Shown piece by piece: positions 24,492 to 32,849 of a DNA stretch of 59,776 bases; within the stretch, counting starts at the first letter, position 1, and each line of letters begins with the position of its first letter. The notes below the pieces were generated by a model. It had not been told where the DNA came from. It saw nothing but the letters and a program-made list of their open reading frames with translations, and made no database searches. Location: contig VBEC01000029.1 in NCBI GenBank assembly GCA_005883615.1, forward strand, positions 1-59,776, written 5' to 3'. Made by a program: the position numbers and the translations under genes. The stretch comes from Chloroflexota bacterium. GTDB lineage: Bacteria; Chloroflexota; Limnocylindria; Limnocylindrales; CSP1-4.

Positions 24492-24520
24492 TTTGACGCT
24501 CTCCGAGGCCACGCGTACGC
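24492..24520 (+). promoter_or_regulatory. Promoter TTGACG-17-TACGCT
   Basis: -35 TTGACG (24492-24497), 17-base spacer and -10 TACGCT (24515-24520). The start near 24527 leaves a leader of about 48 bases with a GAGGAA ribosome binding site before the GTG at 24575. Confidence 0.6.
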
Positions 24521-24574
24521 TGCCGTTCCGATCCCGCCCGGTTCATTCCCGTCCGCCTGAGGAAGTTCCCGTCC

Positions 24575-26047
24575 GTGAACGTCTCTGCCCAATCGCCGGA
24601 CTTGACCGGCCGCCCCGGCACCCTGGGCGAGCTGCGAGCCTCGGGCTGGCGACCTCGCACCGTCAAGCAGGAGCTGCGCTCCAACCTGCTGGCGAGGCTC
24701 GGCGAGGGCGAGGCGGTCTTTCCGGGCATTGTCGGCTACGACGACACCGTCCTGCCGGCGATCGAGAACGCGATCCTGGCGGGACAGGATCTGGTCTTCC
24801 TGGGAGAGCGCGGCCAGGCCAAGACGCGGCTGGCGCGCCTGCTCGTCGGCCTGCTGGACGAGGCCATTCCCGTGGTCCGCGGTGGCCATCTCAATGACGA
24901 TCCGTTCGAGCCGCTCAGCCCGGCTGGCAAGGCGATCGTCGCTGAGGTCGGCGACGAAACGCCGATCGACTGGCTGCCCCGTGACCGGCGCTACGGCGAG
25001 AAGCTGGCCACGCCAGACATCACGATCGCCGACCTGATCGGCGAAGTCGATCCGATCCGGGTCGCCGAGGGCCGCTACCTGTCCGACGAGCTCACCCTCC
25101 ACTACGGCCTGATCCCGCGTTCCAACCGGGGCATCTTCGCCATCAACGAGCTTCCGGACCTGGCCGAGCGGATCCAGGTAGGCCTGCTCAACGTGCTCGA
25201 GGAGCGCGACATCCAGATCCGGGGCTTCACGATCCGCCTGCCCCTCGACTTGTTCGTGGTGGCCAGCGCGAACCCTGAGGACTACACAAGCCGCGGGCGG
25301 ATCATCACGCCACTCAAGGACCGCCTCGGGTCACAGATCCGCACCCACTACCCGCATACGCTCGACCACGAGATGGCGATCGTTCGCCAGGAGCGGCTGC
25401 GCTTCCCGGCCGAGGAGGGCGTTCCCCCGGTCGTGACGCCCGCATTCATGGAGGAGCTGATCGTCGAGCTGACGCACCTCGCGCGCCGCGCACCCGAGAT
25501 CAGCCAGCGCAGCGGTGTGAGCGTCCGAGTGTCTGTCGCCAACGCGGAGGTCCTCGAGGCAGCGGCGCTCAAGCGAGCCGTCCGCCTTGGTGAGGATGTG
25601 GGCGCGCCACGCGTGTCCGACCTTGGCGCCGTGATCGCGTCCACAGCCGGCAAGGTCGAGTTCGAAACGGTCGGCGATGAAGCGCCCGAGGAGCGCATCG
25701 TCGAGCGACTGATCACAAAGGCGCTCTTCGCGACCTTCAACCAGCGGCTCTCGCTGGACGACCTGGACGAGGTCGTGGCCGCGTTCGAAGGCGGCCTCGT
25801 GATGGAGACCGGCGAGCGGGTACCGTCCCGCCAATACGTCCGCTGGATGCGCGAAGTGCCCGGCCTCGCCGACGCCGTCCGGCAGCTTGGTGCGCTCGAC
25901 GGTGGCGATGGGCCCGACGGCTGGCCGGCCGGTGGCGCCTCGCCGGCCGAAGTCGCATCGGCTGTCGAGTTCGTCCTCGAGGGTCTGCACCTGCAGCGGC
26001 GGCTGAACAAGGAGCGTGCGGGCTCCGGCGTGGTCTACCGGCGCTGA
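24575..26047 (+). CDS. ChlI/MoxR-like AAA+ ATPase of an AAA+/VWA pair
   Basis: 490 residues. An N-terminal stretch of about 50 residues precedes an AAA+ module of the Mg-chelatase/MoxR type: Walker A GERGQAKT (about 86-93), FAINELPDL as Walker B-like (Glu before L-P), and a long insert before it (TPIDWLPRD, TIADLIGEVDP). The sensor-1 strand is FVVASANPEDY, and the lid follows. The C-terminal part is helical. Together with the VWA protein encoded 15 bases downstream it forms a remodelling machine analogous to ChlI/ChlD or CoxD/CoxE, but no chelatase H subunit is present. The target is unknown. GTG start with GAGGAA upstream. Confidence 0.82.
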   Translation: MNVSAQSPDLTGRPGTLGELRASGWRPRTVKQELRSNLLARLGEGEAVFPGIVGYDDTVLPAIENAILAGQDLVFLGERGQAKTRLARLLVGLLDEAIPVVRGGHLNDDPFEPLSPAGKAIVAEVGDETPIDWLPRDRRYGEKLATPDITIADLIGEVDPIRVAEGRYLSDELTLHYGLIPRSNRGIFAINELPDLAERIQVGLLNVLEERDIQIRGFTIRLPLDLFVVASANPEDYTSRGRIITPLKDRLGSQIRTHYPHTLDHEMAIVRQERLRFPAEEGVPPVVTPAFMEELIVELTHLARRAPEISQRSGVSVRVSVANAEVLEAAALKRAVRLGEDVGAPRVSDLGAVIASTAGKVEFETVGDEAPEERIVERLITKALFATFNQRLSLDDLDEVVAAFEGGLVMETGERVPSRQYVRWMREVPGLADAVRQLGALDGGDGPDGWPAGGASPAEVASAVEFVLEGLHLQRRLNKERAGSGVVYRR

Positions 26048-26062
26048 CCAGAGGGCTGTGAA

Positions 26063-28294
26063 GTGACCTTCTACAGCCCCGACCGTCGCGATCTGCGCGA
26101 CCTTCGAGATGCTCGCTCAGGCGGAGCTTCGCGCGAGACACGCGGTGCCCGCAAGGGCGGCACGCCGGCGCCCGACGGCACCCAGGGCGGCGGCGCAGGC
26201 GAGCCTGCCTCCGAAGGGACGCTGGCTCGGGCGGCTCGCTTCCGGCAGTGGGACGGCAGCCAGACACTGCCGGAGCTCGAGGCCGACGAGATCATGGATG
26301 CCCTGGCCGATGATCTGATGGCCGAAGGCGACATCTCCGGAGCACTGCGACGTCTCATGGAGCGAGGCTGGCACTCAGGCGACCCAACCCGCCAGGACAT
26401 GCGCGGCCTCCAGGACCTCATCGAACGGCTTCGCCAGCAACGCCAGGAGCTGCTCGACCGGTACAAGCTCGGGGACGTGCTGTCCGATGTCCGGCGGCAG
26501 CTCGACGAGATCGTCGGCACGGAGCGGCACGGAATCGAGCGTCGCCTCGACGAGGCCTCAGCTCCCGCCCGACCCGCCGACTCTGGTTCCAAGGGGCCTT
26601 CGTCATCCGAGAAGGCGCCTCCCCCGAACGCCCAGCTTCGGTCGATGCTGCGGGACATGGCCGCCCGGCGGCTCGATCAGCTCGACGCCCTGCCGTCGGA
26701 GGTCGGAGGACGCATAAGGGGACTGCAGGAGTACGACTTCCTCGAGCCAGAGGCACGTGATCGGTTCAATGAGCTGGTTTCGAAGCTCCAACGGCAGGTC
26801 CTCGACCAGTACGTCAGCGGCCTGTCCGAGGCCATCAAGGGCATCACCCCGGAAGACCTGGCGGCAAACCGGGAGATGGTTCGGGACCTGAACAGGCTGC
26901 TCCAGGAGCGCCTCGCCGGGGGCGAGCCCGACGCGAGCGAGTTCCTCGAGAAACACGGTCGATTCTTCCCGGGCGCCCAGAATCTCGACGACGTCATCGA
27001 GCAGCTGGCCGAGCGAATGGCGGCCATGCAGTCGCTCCTGCGCTCGATGACCGCGGAACAGCGCGCAGAGCTGCAGTCGATGGTCGATGCCCTGCTGCGG
27101 GACGACCGACTGCGCTGGGACCTGGCCCAGCTCGCGGCCACGCTCGACGAGCTGTTGCCCGGAGGCCTGGGCGAGCGGTTCCGATTTGGCGGCGACGAGC
27201 CCCTCGGCCTGGACGGGGCGCTGCAGCAAATGGCCCGGCTCCAGGCGATGGAGGGCATGGAGACACAGCTCGAGTCGATCGGAGCTCCCGGAGACCTGGC
27301 GGACGTCGATCGGGCGAAGCTGGAAGAGCTCGTCGACAAGGACGCCGTCCGCGACCTGGAGGCGCTGGACGACCTGGCCCGTCGCCTGGAGGAAGCCGGC
27401 TACCTGACGCGCGACGGGGAACGCCTCGAGCTGACGCCTCGAGGCAGCCGGCGCATCGGCCAGAAGGTTCTCGACGACCTGTTCGCGCGCCTGCGGCGCG
27501 ACGCCTTTGGCGGCCATCGGGCGAACCGCGCCGGGCGAGGAGGGGAGCGAGACGAGACCACGAAGCCGTACGAGTTCGGAGACCCCTTCCATCTCGAGCT
27601 CAACCGGACCTTATGGAATGCCCTGTCTCGGGACGAAAACCGCGAGGCGGCTCATGACGGCCGCCCGATCAGGCTTGCGCCGCCGGACTTCGAGGTCTTT
27701 CGAACAGAGGAGCTGACATCGGCGTCGACCGTGCTCCTCGTGGACATGAGCCGATCGATGCTGCTGCGAGGCTGTTTCGTCGCGGCCAAGAAGGTCGCCG
27801 TGGCCTTGAATACGCTCATCCGGACGCAGTTCCCGCGTGACCATCTGTCGGTCATCGGGTTCGCTTACTACGCGCGCGAGATCCGGCCGGAGGCACTGGC
27901 CGAGCTGTCCTGGCACGGCTACGAGTACGGCACGAACCTCCAGCACGGCCTCATGCTGGCGCGGCGGATCCTGGCGCGTCACCGGGCCGGGAACCGCGAG
28001 ATCGTGGTAATCACGGACGGCGAGCCCACGGCGCATTTCGAGCAGGGTCAGGTCGAGTTCAATTACCCGCCCACCCGTCGAACCATCCAGGAAACCCTGC
28101 GCGAGGTGCAGCGCTGCACCCGCGAGGGGATCACGATCAACACGTTCATGCTGGAGCGGTCACGCTCGCTGGCCGAGTTCGTGGCGCTGATCACCCGGCT
28201 GAATCGAGGCCGGGCGTTCTACGCCTCACCGGAGCATCTGGGCGAATACGTGCTCGTCGACTTCGTCTCGCGGCGAACCCGAAAGGTTTCCTGA
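26063..28294 (+). CDS. Large VWA-domain partner protein of the AAA+ ATPase
   Basis: 743 residues from GTG 26063 (GAGGG upstream). The first 60 residues are basic and low-complexity. Residues about 70-540 are almost wholly helical and charged, with repeated helix-turn segments likely to form coiled coils. The C-terminal 200 residues are a VWA domain with MIDAS DMSRS, then IGFAYYAREI and VVITDGEPTAHFE. This architecture, a long helical part plus C-terminal VWA next to a ChlI-like ATPase, is known in many bacteria but without a firm function. No membrane segments, so the complex is cytosolic. Confidence 0.82.
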   Translation: MTFYSPDRRDLRDLRDARSGGASRETRGARKGGTPAPDGTQGGGAGEPASEGTLARAARFRQWDGSQTLPELEADEIMDALADDLMAEGDISGALRRLMERGWHSGDPTRQDMRGLQDLIERLRQQRQELLDRYKLGDVLSDVRRQLDEIVGTERHGIERRLDEASAPARPADSGSKGPSSSEKAPPPNAQLRSMLRDMAARRLDQLDALPSEVGGRIRGLQEYDFLEPEARDRFNELVSKLQRQVLDQYVSGLSEAIKGITPEDLAANREMVRDLNRLLQERLAGGEPDASEFLEKHGRFFPGAQNLDDVIEQLAERMAAMQSLLRSMTAEQRAELQSMVDALLRDDRLRWDLAQLAATLDELLPGGLGERFRFGGDEPLGLDGALQQMARLQAMEGMETQLESIGAPGDLADVDRAKLEELVDKDAVRDLEALDDLARRLEEAGYLTRDGERLELTPRGSRRIGQKVLDDLFARLRRDAFGGHRANRAGRGGERDETTKPYEFGDPFHLELNRTLWNALSRDENREAAHDGRPIRLAPPDFEVFRTEELTSASTVLLVDMSRSMLLRGCFVAAKKVAVALNTLIRTQFPRDHLSVIGFAYYAREIRPEALAELSWHGYEYGTNLQHGLMLARRILARHRAGNREIVVITDGEPTAHFEQGQVEFNYPPTRRTIQETLREVQRCTREGITINTFMLERSRSLAEFVALITRLNRGRAFYASPEHLGEYVLVDFVSRRTRKVS

Positions 28295-28414
28295 CCCGGG
28301 TTAGGGCGTGGCGGGGCTCGGCTAGCCCGACACGTCCCCCCGCGCCCTGCGGGTCTGTTACCCTCCCGAGCCGTCGGCGCTCGTCGACGCAAGGATGGCC
28401 ATAGAGGAGGTCTC

Positions 28415-28963
28415 ATGCTGAGGGACTGGGTGCCGCTGTTCCTGTTCCTGCACGTCATGGGCGCGATCGTTGCCTTCGGGCCGAGCTTTGCGCTGCCTTT
28501 GATCGGCGCTGCGAGTGCCCGGGAACCTCAGCATGCCCACTTCGGGGCTGTGCTGGGGGAGATCATCGAGCGGCGACTCATCATCCCGTTCGCGCTGCTG
28601 CAGGGGGTCACGGGAGTGCTCCTCATCCTCGGGCTGGGACTCGACCTGCTGAACACCCGCTGGTTGCTGCTCGGCACCGTCCTGTACGCCATCGCCATCC
28701 TCTTCGCGATCTTCGTCCAGGCGCGCTCGGGTGCACGCTTGGTCGAGCTGACGCAGATGCCCCCGGGCGGCCCACCAGCCGGAGGCGGCGGTCCACCGCC
28801 CGGAGCCGGCGGCCCACCAGCCGGAGGCGGCGGCCCACCAGCCGGAGGCGGCGGTCCACCGCCCGAGCTCCTCGAGACCGCTCGGCGACTCCAGATGGGC
28901 GGCATCTTCATGACCGTGTTGCTCGTCCTGATCGTGATCCTGATGACGACCAAGCCCTTCTGA
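28415..28963 (+). CDS. DUF2269-like membrane protein with Gly/Pro repeat loop
   Basis: 182 residues, about four membrane helices (roughly 5-26, 58-76, 83-104 and 160-178), with an early H-x-x-G-A. Between the third and fourth helix is a Gly/Pro loop built from five seven-residue units of the type GGPPAGG, encoded by a 21-bp repeat. The rest resembles DUF2269-type small membrane proteins. GAGGAGG lies six bases before the ATG, giving firm support for the start. Function unknown. Confidence 0.75.
   Translation: MLRDWVPLFLFLHVMGAIVAFGPSFALPLIGAASAREPQHAHFGAVLGEIIERRLIIPFALLQGVTGVLLILGLGLDLLNTRWLLLGTVLYAIAILFAIFVQARSGARLVELTQMPPGGPPAGGGGPPPGAGGPPAGGGGPPAGGGGPPPELLETARRLQMGGIFMTVLLVLIVILMTTKPF
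28766..28870 (+). repeat. Five-unit 21-bp repeat coding GGPPAGG
   Basis: Units start at 28766, 28787, 28808, 28829 and 28850. Units 1, 3 and 4 are near identical and start GGCGGCCCACCAG; units 2 and 5 diverge to GGPPPGA and GGPPPEL. The unit is a multiple of three, so copy-number change would keep the frame. Confidence 0.88.
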
Positions 28964-29175
28964 TCGACAAGGCGCGCTGGCGCTGGCTGCCGGCCAGGTG
29001 GCTCGCCCGTCCTACCCCGGCACACTTCGTCGGCAGTTTTCAATTCGTCATTCGCGGCCCGAAAACAGCGGCCCCATAACGGCATGCTCGGAAGCTCCCG
29101 CGGCGATGGCCCGATGCCCGGTGCGGGGTACGATGGTGACGCGAAGCGGAGCCAACCGTTATCAGCGAGGAACCC
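28964..29175. other. Intergenic region before the aldolase-like gene
   Basis: About 210 bases. A TACGAT at about 29128-29133 could be a -10 box with a leader of some 40 bases and a GAGGAA ribosome binding site near the ATG. No convincing -35, terminator or RNA motif is seen. Confidence 0.3.
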
Positions 29176-30594
29176 ATGCCCGACCAGCCGTCCGTTGTCC
29201 GGTCCGCCGCGGACGTCGTGCGGTCTCTGGACCGCGTCGCCCACGTCGAGGGGGAGCGCCTCGTAGTCGACGACGAGGCGGCGCTGCGCGACAGGGTGGC
29301 GCGCGATCTTGCCTGGACCTCCGCGTTCAGCGAGGACGAAGCGGCGATCGAGGCGGCACGTTGGATCGTCTGGGAAGCGGCGCAGGCGCTCGGCTGCCGA
29401 TCGGCCAGCATTCACGACCTCTACATGGCCCGGGCGAAGGGCGAGGTCCATGGCCTCACGGTCCCCGCGATCAACGTACGCGCCCAGACCTTCGACATGG
29501 CCGCGACGATTTTCGAGGCGGCCGATGCCGGTGATGTCGGCTCGTTCATCTTCGAGCTCGCCCGCAGCGAGCAGACCTACACGTACCAACGACCGGCCGA
29601 GTACGCCACGAGCGTTCTCGCCGCGGCCATTGCCCGTGGCTGGCGCGGCCCGGTGTTCATTCAGGGGGACCACTACCAGTTCAATGCGGCCAAGTACACA
29701 GCCGACCCGGAGAAGATGACCGAGGAGATCCGGGCCGCCTGCCGGACGGCCATCCAGGCCGGCTATCGCAACATCGACATCGACAGCTCCACCCTCGTCG
29801 ACCTCTCCAAGCCGACGGTCGACGAGCAGCAGCGCGAGAACTACCGGCGAGCGGCCGAGCTCACCGCCCTGATCCGCGAGCTGGAGCCCGACGATGTGAC
29901 GATCAGCGTGGGCGGCGAGATCGGCGAGGTCGGCAAGAAGAATTCGACCGAGGAGGAGCTGCGGGCCTATCTCGACGGCTACCGCCGCGAGCTCGAAGGG
30001 CGGGCGCCGGGTGCCCCGGGCATCTCGAAGGTGAGCGTGCAGACCGGAACCAGCCACGGTGGCGTGCCGCTGCCGGATGGCAGCGTCGCCCAGGTCCAGC
30101 TCGAGTTCGATGTTCTGAAGCGGCTCGGCGAGGTGGCTCGACGCGAGTACGGCCTTGCTGGGTGCGTGCAACACGGGGCGAGCACCCTGCCGGACGAGCT
30201 GTTCCACCACTTTCCGGCGGTCGAGACGGCCGAAATCCACCTGGCGACCGGTTTCCAGAACCTGCTCTTCGACCACCAGGCCTTCCCAGAGGACCTGCGG
30301 CAGCGGATCGACCAGTGGTGTCGCAAGAGCGTCGAGGATCAGCGGAAGCCCGACGAGACCGATCAGCAGTTCGTGTACAAGACGCGCAAGATGGCGATCG
30401 GCCCGTTCAAACGCGAGCTCTGGGAGCTCCCGACGAAAGACGAGATCCTGGTCGCTCAGCGACGCAAGGTCGCCTTCCTGTTCACGGAACTTGGCGTGAA
30501 CGGCTCGCGCCCGACGGTCGAGCGCTACATCTCAGCGCCCGAGCATCACCGTCGCGTTCCGGACTCTCTGCGCGAGGCCGTCGCCGCCCCCTGA
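29176..30594 (+). CDS. Class II fructose-bisphosphate aldolase-like protein
   Basis: 472 residues, longer than ordinary class II aldolases (about 300-350) through an N-terminal extension of about 90 residues and a C-terminal extension. Core signs are VPAINVRAQTFD, the metal/acid region GDHYQ, the helix with NIDIDSSTL, VGGEIGEVG, QTGTSHGG (counterpart of GNxHG) and VQHGAST (counterpart of HGGSG). The substrate phosphate-binding and metal-site sequences depart from true FbaA/GatY, so a different sugar or keto-acid phosphate is likely. It lies upstream of an amine-catabolism-like cluster on the same strand. Confidence 0.72.
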   Translation: MPDQPSVVRSAADVVRSLDRVAHVEGERLVVDDEAALRDRVARDLAWTSAFSEDEAAIEAARWIVWEAAQALGCRSASIHDLYMARAKGEVHGLTVPAINVRAQTFDMAATIFEAADAGDVGSFIFELARSEQTYTYQRPAEYATSVLAAAIARGWRGPVFIQGDHYQFNAAKYTADPEKMTEEIRAACRTAIQAGYRNIDIDSSTLVDLSKPTVDEQQRENYRRAAELTALIRELEPDDVTISVGGEIGEVGKKNSTEEELRAYLDGYRRELEGRAPGAPGISKVSVQTGTSHGGVPLPDGSVAQVQLEFDVLKRLGEVARREYGLAGCVQHGASTLPDELFHHFPAVETAEIHLATGFQNLLFDHQAFPEDLRQRIDQWCRKSVEDQRKPDETDQQFVYKTRKMAIGPFKRELWELPTKDEILVAQRRKVAFLFTELGVNGSRPTVERYISAPEHHRRVPDSLREAVAAP

Positions 30595-30609
30595 GGGCGT
30601 TCGTCGAGA

Positions 30610-30843
30610 TCAGGACCTGCCGCGGAGGCGGCTCAGGAAGCTTCTCGGCTTCCGCGCGGCCCTGGCTCGTGCCGAATCGCGAGCGATCTTGTCTGCCTCG
30701 GCGGCGTGCTCGCGAGCGAGCTCCCTGCCCAGCTCGTAGCTGAGCATGGAGTGCCCTTCGGTGTCGGCCTCGTCGGATTGGGCCGCATCCGTCCCACCCG
30801 GGGCGTCCGCGGGGATCGTCTTGTCGGGATCGAGAGTAGTCAT
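30610..30843 (-). CDS. Small acidic-to-basic protein of 77 residues
   Basis: No family recognised. The front is acidic (Asp/Glu/Thr-rich), the centre SYELGRELAREHA looks like an amphipathic helix, and the tail is strongly basic (SFLSRLRGRS). A GGAGG seven bases before the ATG supports it as a gene. It is convergent with the aldolase-like gene (16 bases between stops) and divergent from the APC permease gene, from which it is separated by a region with an inverted repeat. Confidence 0.6.
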   Translation of the reverse strand: MTTLDPDKTIPADAPGGTDAAQSDEADTEGHSMLSYELGRELAREHAAEADKIARDSARARAARKPRSFLSRLRGRS

Positions 30844-30972
30844 TGGATCGCCTCCGAGGCGGGTGCCGAACTCACTTTGCCGCGTACTGTACGCCGCGAG
30901 CCGGCGCGTCCTGTCGCCAACCTGACAGGCCCAGTGTCGCGGTGAGGACGAGCCTGGGTCGTGCAGATTCGA

Positions 30973-31008
30973 ATTTCGCAGGCTGCCGTCGCAGCCGGCG
31001 TGCGAAAT
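30973..31008. promoter_or_regulatory. Inverted repeat, candidate operator
   Basis: ATTTCGCA-GGCTGC is mirrored by GCAGCC and TGCGAAAT around a four-base centre, with a four-base bulge (GGCG) on the right. The outer arm is AT-rich for this genome. It ends five bases before the -35 box of the permease promoter, a good place for a regulator to bind; as RNA it could also form a long hairpin. Confidence 0.5.
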
Positions 31009-31013
31009 CGACG

Positions 31014-31043
31014 TTGACGCGGCGCACGCGCGGATCCTATCCT
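31014..31043 (+). promoter_or_regulatory. Promoter TTGACG-18-TATCCT of the APC permease
   Basis: -35 TTGACG (31014-31019), 18-base spacer, -10 TATCCT (31038-31043). Transcription would start near 31050. Confidence 0.62.
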
Positions 31044-31144
31044 CCGCCAAGTCTCGCCGTCCGGGGCGGGCCATAACCCAGCGTTCGCGTCGCTCCCCAG
31101 AGGTCAGGCTCGCACTCCCGGTGCGGTGGTAGAGGAGGATGGTC

Positions 31145-32767
31145 GTGGCTGGTTCTGTGGAATCGACCGACGTCGCCGCGCGCGACGACGCCCACTTACG
31201 TTCGCTCGGAATCAAACCCGAGCTGGCCCGAACGCTCGGGTTCCTGTCGGTCTTCGCAGTCGCGTTCAGCTATATCAGCGTCTCAACCGGCACGTTCACC
31301 AACCAGGCGGTGGCATTCGGTGTGGGCGGCCCTGCCGTCTTCTGGGCGTGGCCGCTCGTAATCCTCGGGCAGACGTTCGTGGCTCTGAACTTCGCTGAGC
31401 TCGCCAGCCACTTTCCGGTCGCCGGGTCGATCTACCAGTGGTCGAAGCGCCTGTCGAACAAAACGCTCGGCTGGTTTACCGGCTGGATCTACTTCTGGGC
31501 AGGTGTCATCACGGTCACGGCAGTAGCCGTCACGGTCCCGCTGGTGCTGTCGACGATCCCGCAGACGGCATTCGTGTTGAGCGATCCTTCGCCCGTTCCG
31601 GGTCTCGACATGCAGTCGTTCATCGGCCTGGTCGCGCTCGTAACCACCACCGTGATCAACATCCTCGGGGTCCGGCTACTCGCGATCATCAATAACATCG
31701 GCGTGGCAGCCGAGATCCTCGGCATGCTCGTATTCGCGCTCATCCTGTTGTTCTTTGCCAACCACCAGCCGCCGTCGATCCTCTTCGACACCAGCTACAC
31801 CGCAAACCTCGGGAACGGTTACCTGCCTATTTTCCTTGTCGGCATGTTCATGGCGCTGTTCGTCGTCTACGGATTCGACACGGCCGGGACGTTTGGAGAG
31901 GAAACCGTCGACGCATCCCGTCAGGCGCCACGCGGCGTCCTTTCCGCAATCTGGCTGTCCGGCCTGGTTGGAGCGATCTTCCTTCTGGCCGTGACGCTTT
32001 CGTTCAAGGACGTCGGCGCCGCCGTCAAGTCTGGCCAGGCCTTCGGCTTCCCGATCGCCGACACGATCAAGGGCAACCTGACGTTCTCCTTCGGCAGCTT
32101 CACCCTTGGCGACCTGTATCTGATCGTGATCCTCATTGCCGTCTACGTATGCACATTGGCCATCCAGGGTGCCACTGTGCGCCTCATGTTTTCCATGGGG
32201 CGCGATGGTCGGCTTCCCTGGGGCCGGACGTGGGGTCATGTCAACCACACGTTCAAGACACCGGCTTACGCCTCGATTGCTGTCGGAATCCTGGCGGCGA
32301 TTCCCCTCGTCGTCACCGGTGCCGGCAGTGCCGTCGTGCTTGCGATTGCGGCAACAGGCACGATCTACCTGAGCTACTTCCTGTGCAACCTCGGCGTTCT
32401 CGCCGCCAGGGCCCGTGGATGGCCGCACAAGGGTGCTTGGTTCAGCCTTGGAGCATGGGGCACCATCCTCAACATCCTCGCGTTGATCTGGGGCGGCGCC
32501 ATGATCATCAACATCGGCATCTGGACGTCGTCGACCTTTGGTGACTTCGGAAGCGATCTCCGCAACACGTGGTCCAACCCGTTCATCAATACATTCCTGA
32601 AGGTGGGTGGGAAGCTACTCGACCAGCTGCCAGCCATCCCCGTCTTCGAGACGTTCGTTGGGGTGGTCGTGATCGTGGGCGCCATCTACTACATCGCTTC
32701 GCGCCAGACCGCGCACGATGACGTGGTCGAGTTCGATCCGGCCACGGGCGAGGCCCTGATCGGCTGA
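31145..32767 (+). CDS. APC-family amino acid permease
   Basis: About 540 residues with 12 or more membrane helices. The APC family signs are the first helix with SVFAVAFSYISVSTG, then GGPAVFWAWP, FAELASHFPVAGSIYQW and the conserved YGFDTAGTFGEET helix. It would import an amino acid or amine with a proton or by exchange. GTG 31145 is preferred because GAGGAGG lies 5-6 bases upstream; the ATG at 31139 directly abuts that site. It shares its strand with the downstream kinase and dehydrogenase genes, after an 82-base gap. Confidence 0.9.
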   Translation: MAGSVESTDVAARDDAHLRSLGIKPELARTLGFLSVFAVAFSYISVSTGTFTNQAVAFGVGGPAVFWAWPLVILGQTFVALNFAELASHFPVAGSIYQWSKRLSNKTLGWFTGWIYFWAGVITVTAVAVTVPLVLSTIPQTAFVLSDPSPVPGLDMQSFIGLVALVTTTVINILGVRLLAIINNIGVAAEILGMLVFALILLFFANHQPPSILFDTSYTANLGNGYLPIFLVGMFMALFVVYGFDTAGTFGEETVDASRQAPRGVLSAIWLSGLVGAIFLLAVTLSFKDVGAAVKSGQAFGFPIADTIKGNLTFSFGSFTLGDLYLIVILIAVYVCTLAIQGATVRLMFSMGRDGRLPWGRTWGHVNHTFKTPAYASIAVGILAAIPLVVTGAGSAVVLAIAATGTIYLSYFLCNLGVLAARARGWPHKGAWFSLGAWGTILNILALIWGGAMIINIGIWTSSTFGDFGSDLRNTWSNPFINTFLKVGGKLLDQLPAIPVFETFVGVVVIVGAIYYIASRQTAHDDVVEFDPATGEALIG

Positions 32768-32793
32768 AGACAGCACTCCCGGCCCCCAGGCGA

Positions 32794-32820
32794 CGACGCG
32801 GCGAGCGATCGCCGCGTCGC
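32794..32820 (+). other. GC hairpin after the APC permease
   Basis: GACGCGGCG and CGCCGCGTC pair perfectly over nine bases around AGCGAT, shortly after the permease stop. There is no T-tract, so it is at most a weak terminator or an RNA-end stabiliser. Confidence 0.4.
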
Positions 32821-32849
32821 CGTATCTGCCGGTCGCTGTATCTGCCGTC

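Larger units (their letters stand above)
30844..31144. other. Divergent regulatory region before the APC permease
   Basis: About 300 bases without a gene. It holds a long inverted repeat (30973-31008), a promoter for the permease (31014-31043) and a leader of about 95 bases. I see no known riboswitch motif in that leader. Confidence 0.5.

Noticed and set aside
28528-30276. 582-codon minus-strand ORF opposite the aldolase-like gene
   Set aside because: Antisense to a protein with clear aldolase motifs and to the GGPPAGG repeat; no ribosome binding site and no recognisable domain.
31044-31144. Riboswitch in the leader of the APC permease
   Set aside because: I could not match glycine, lysine, guanidine or T-box signatures by eye; left as unstructured leader.
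32838-32849. Leaderless -10 box before the choline-kinase-like gene
   Set aside because: GTATCT lies at the right distance but does not fit TANNNT in any spacing from N5 to N8; it is also part of a short direct repeat.
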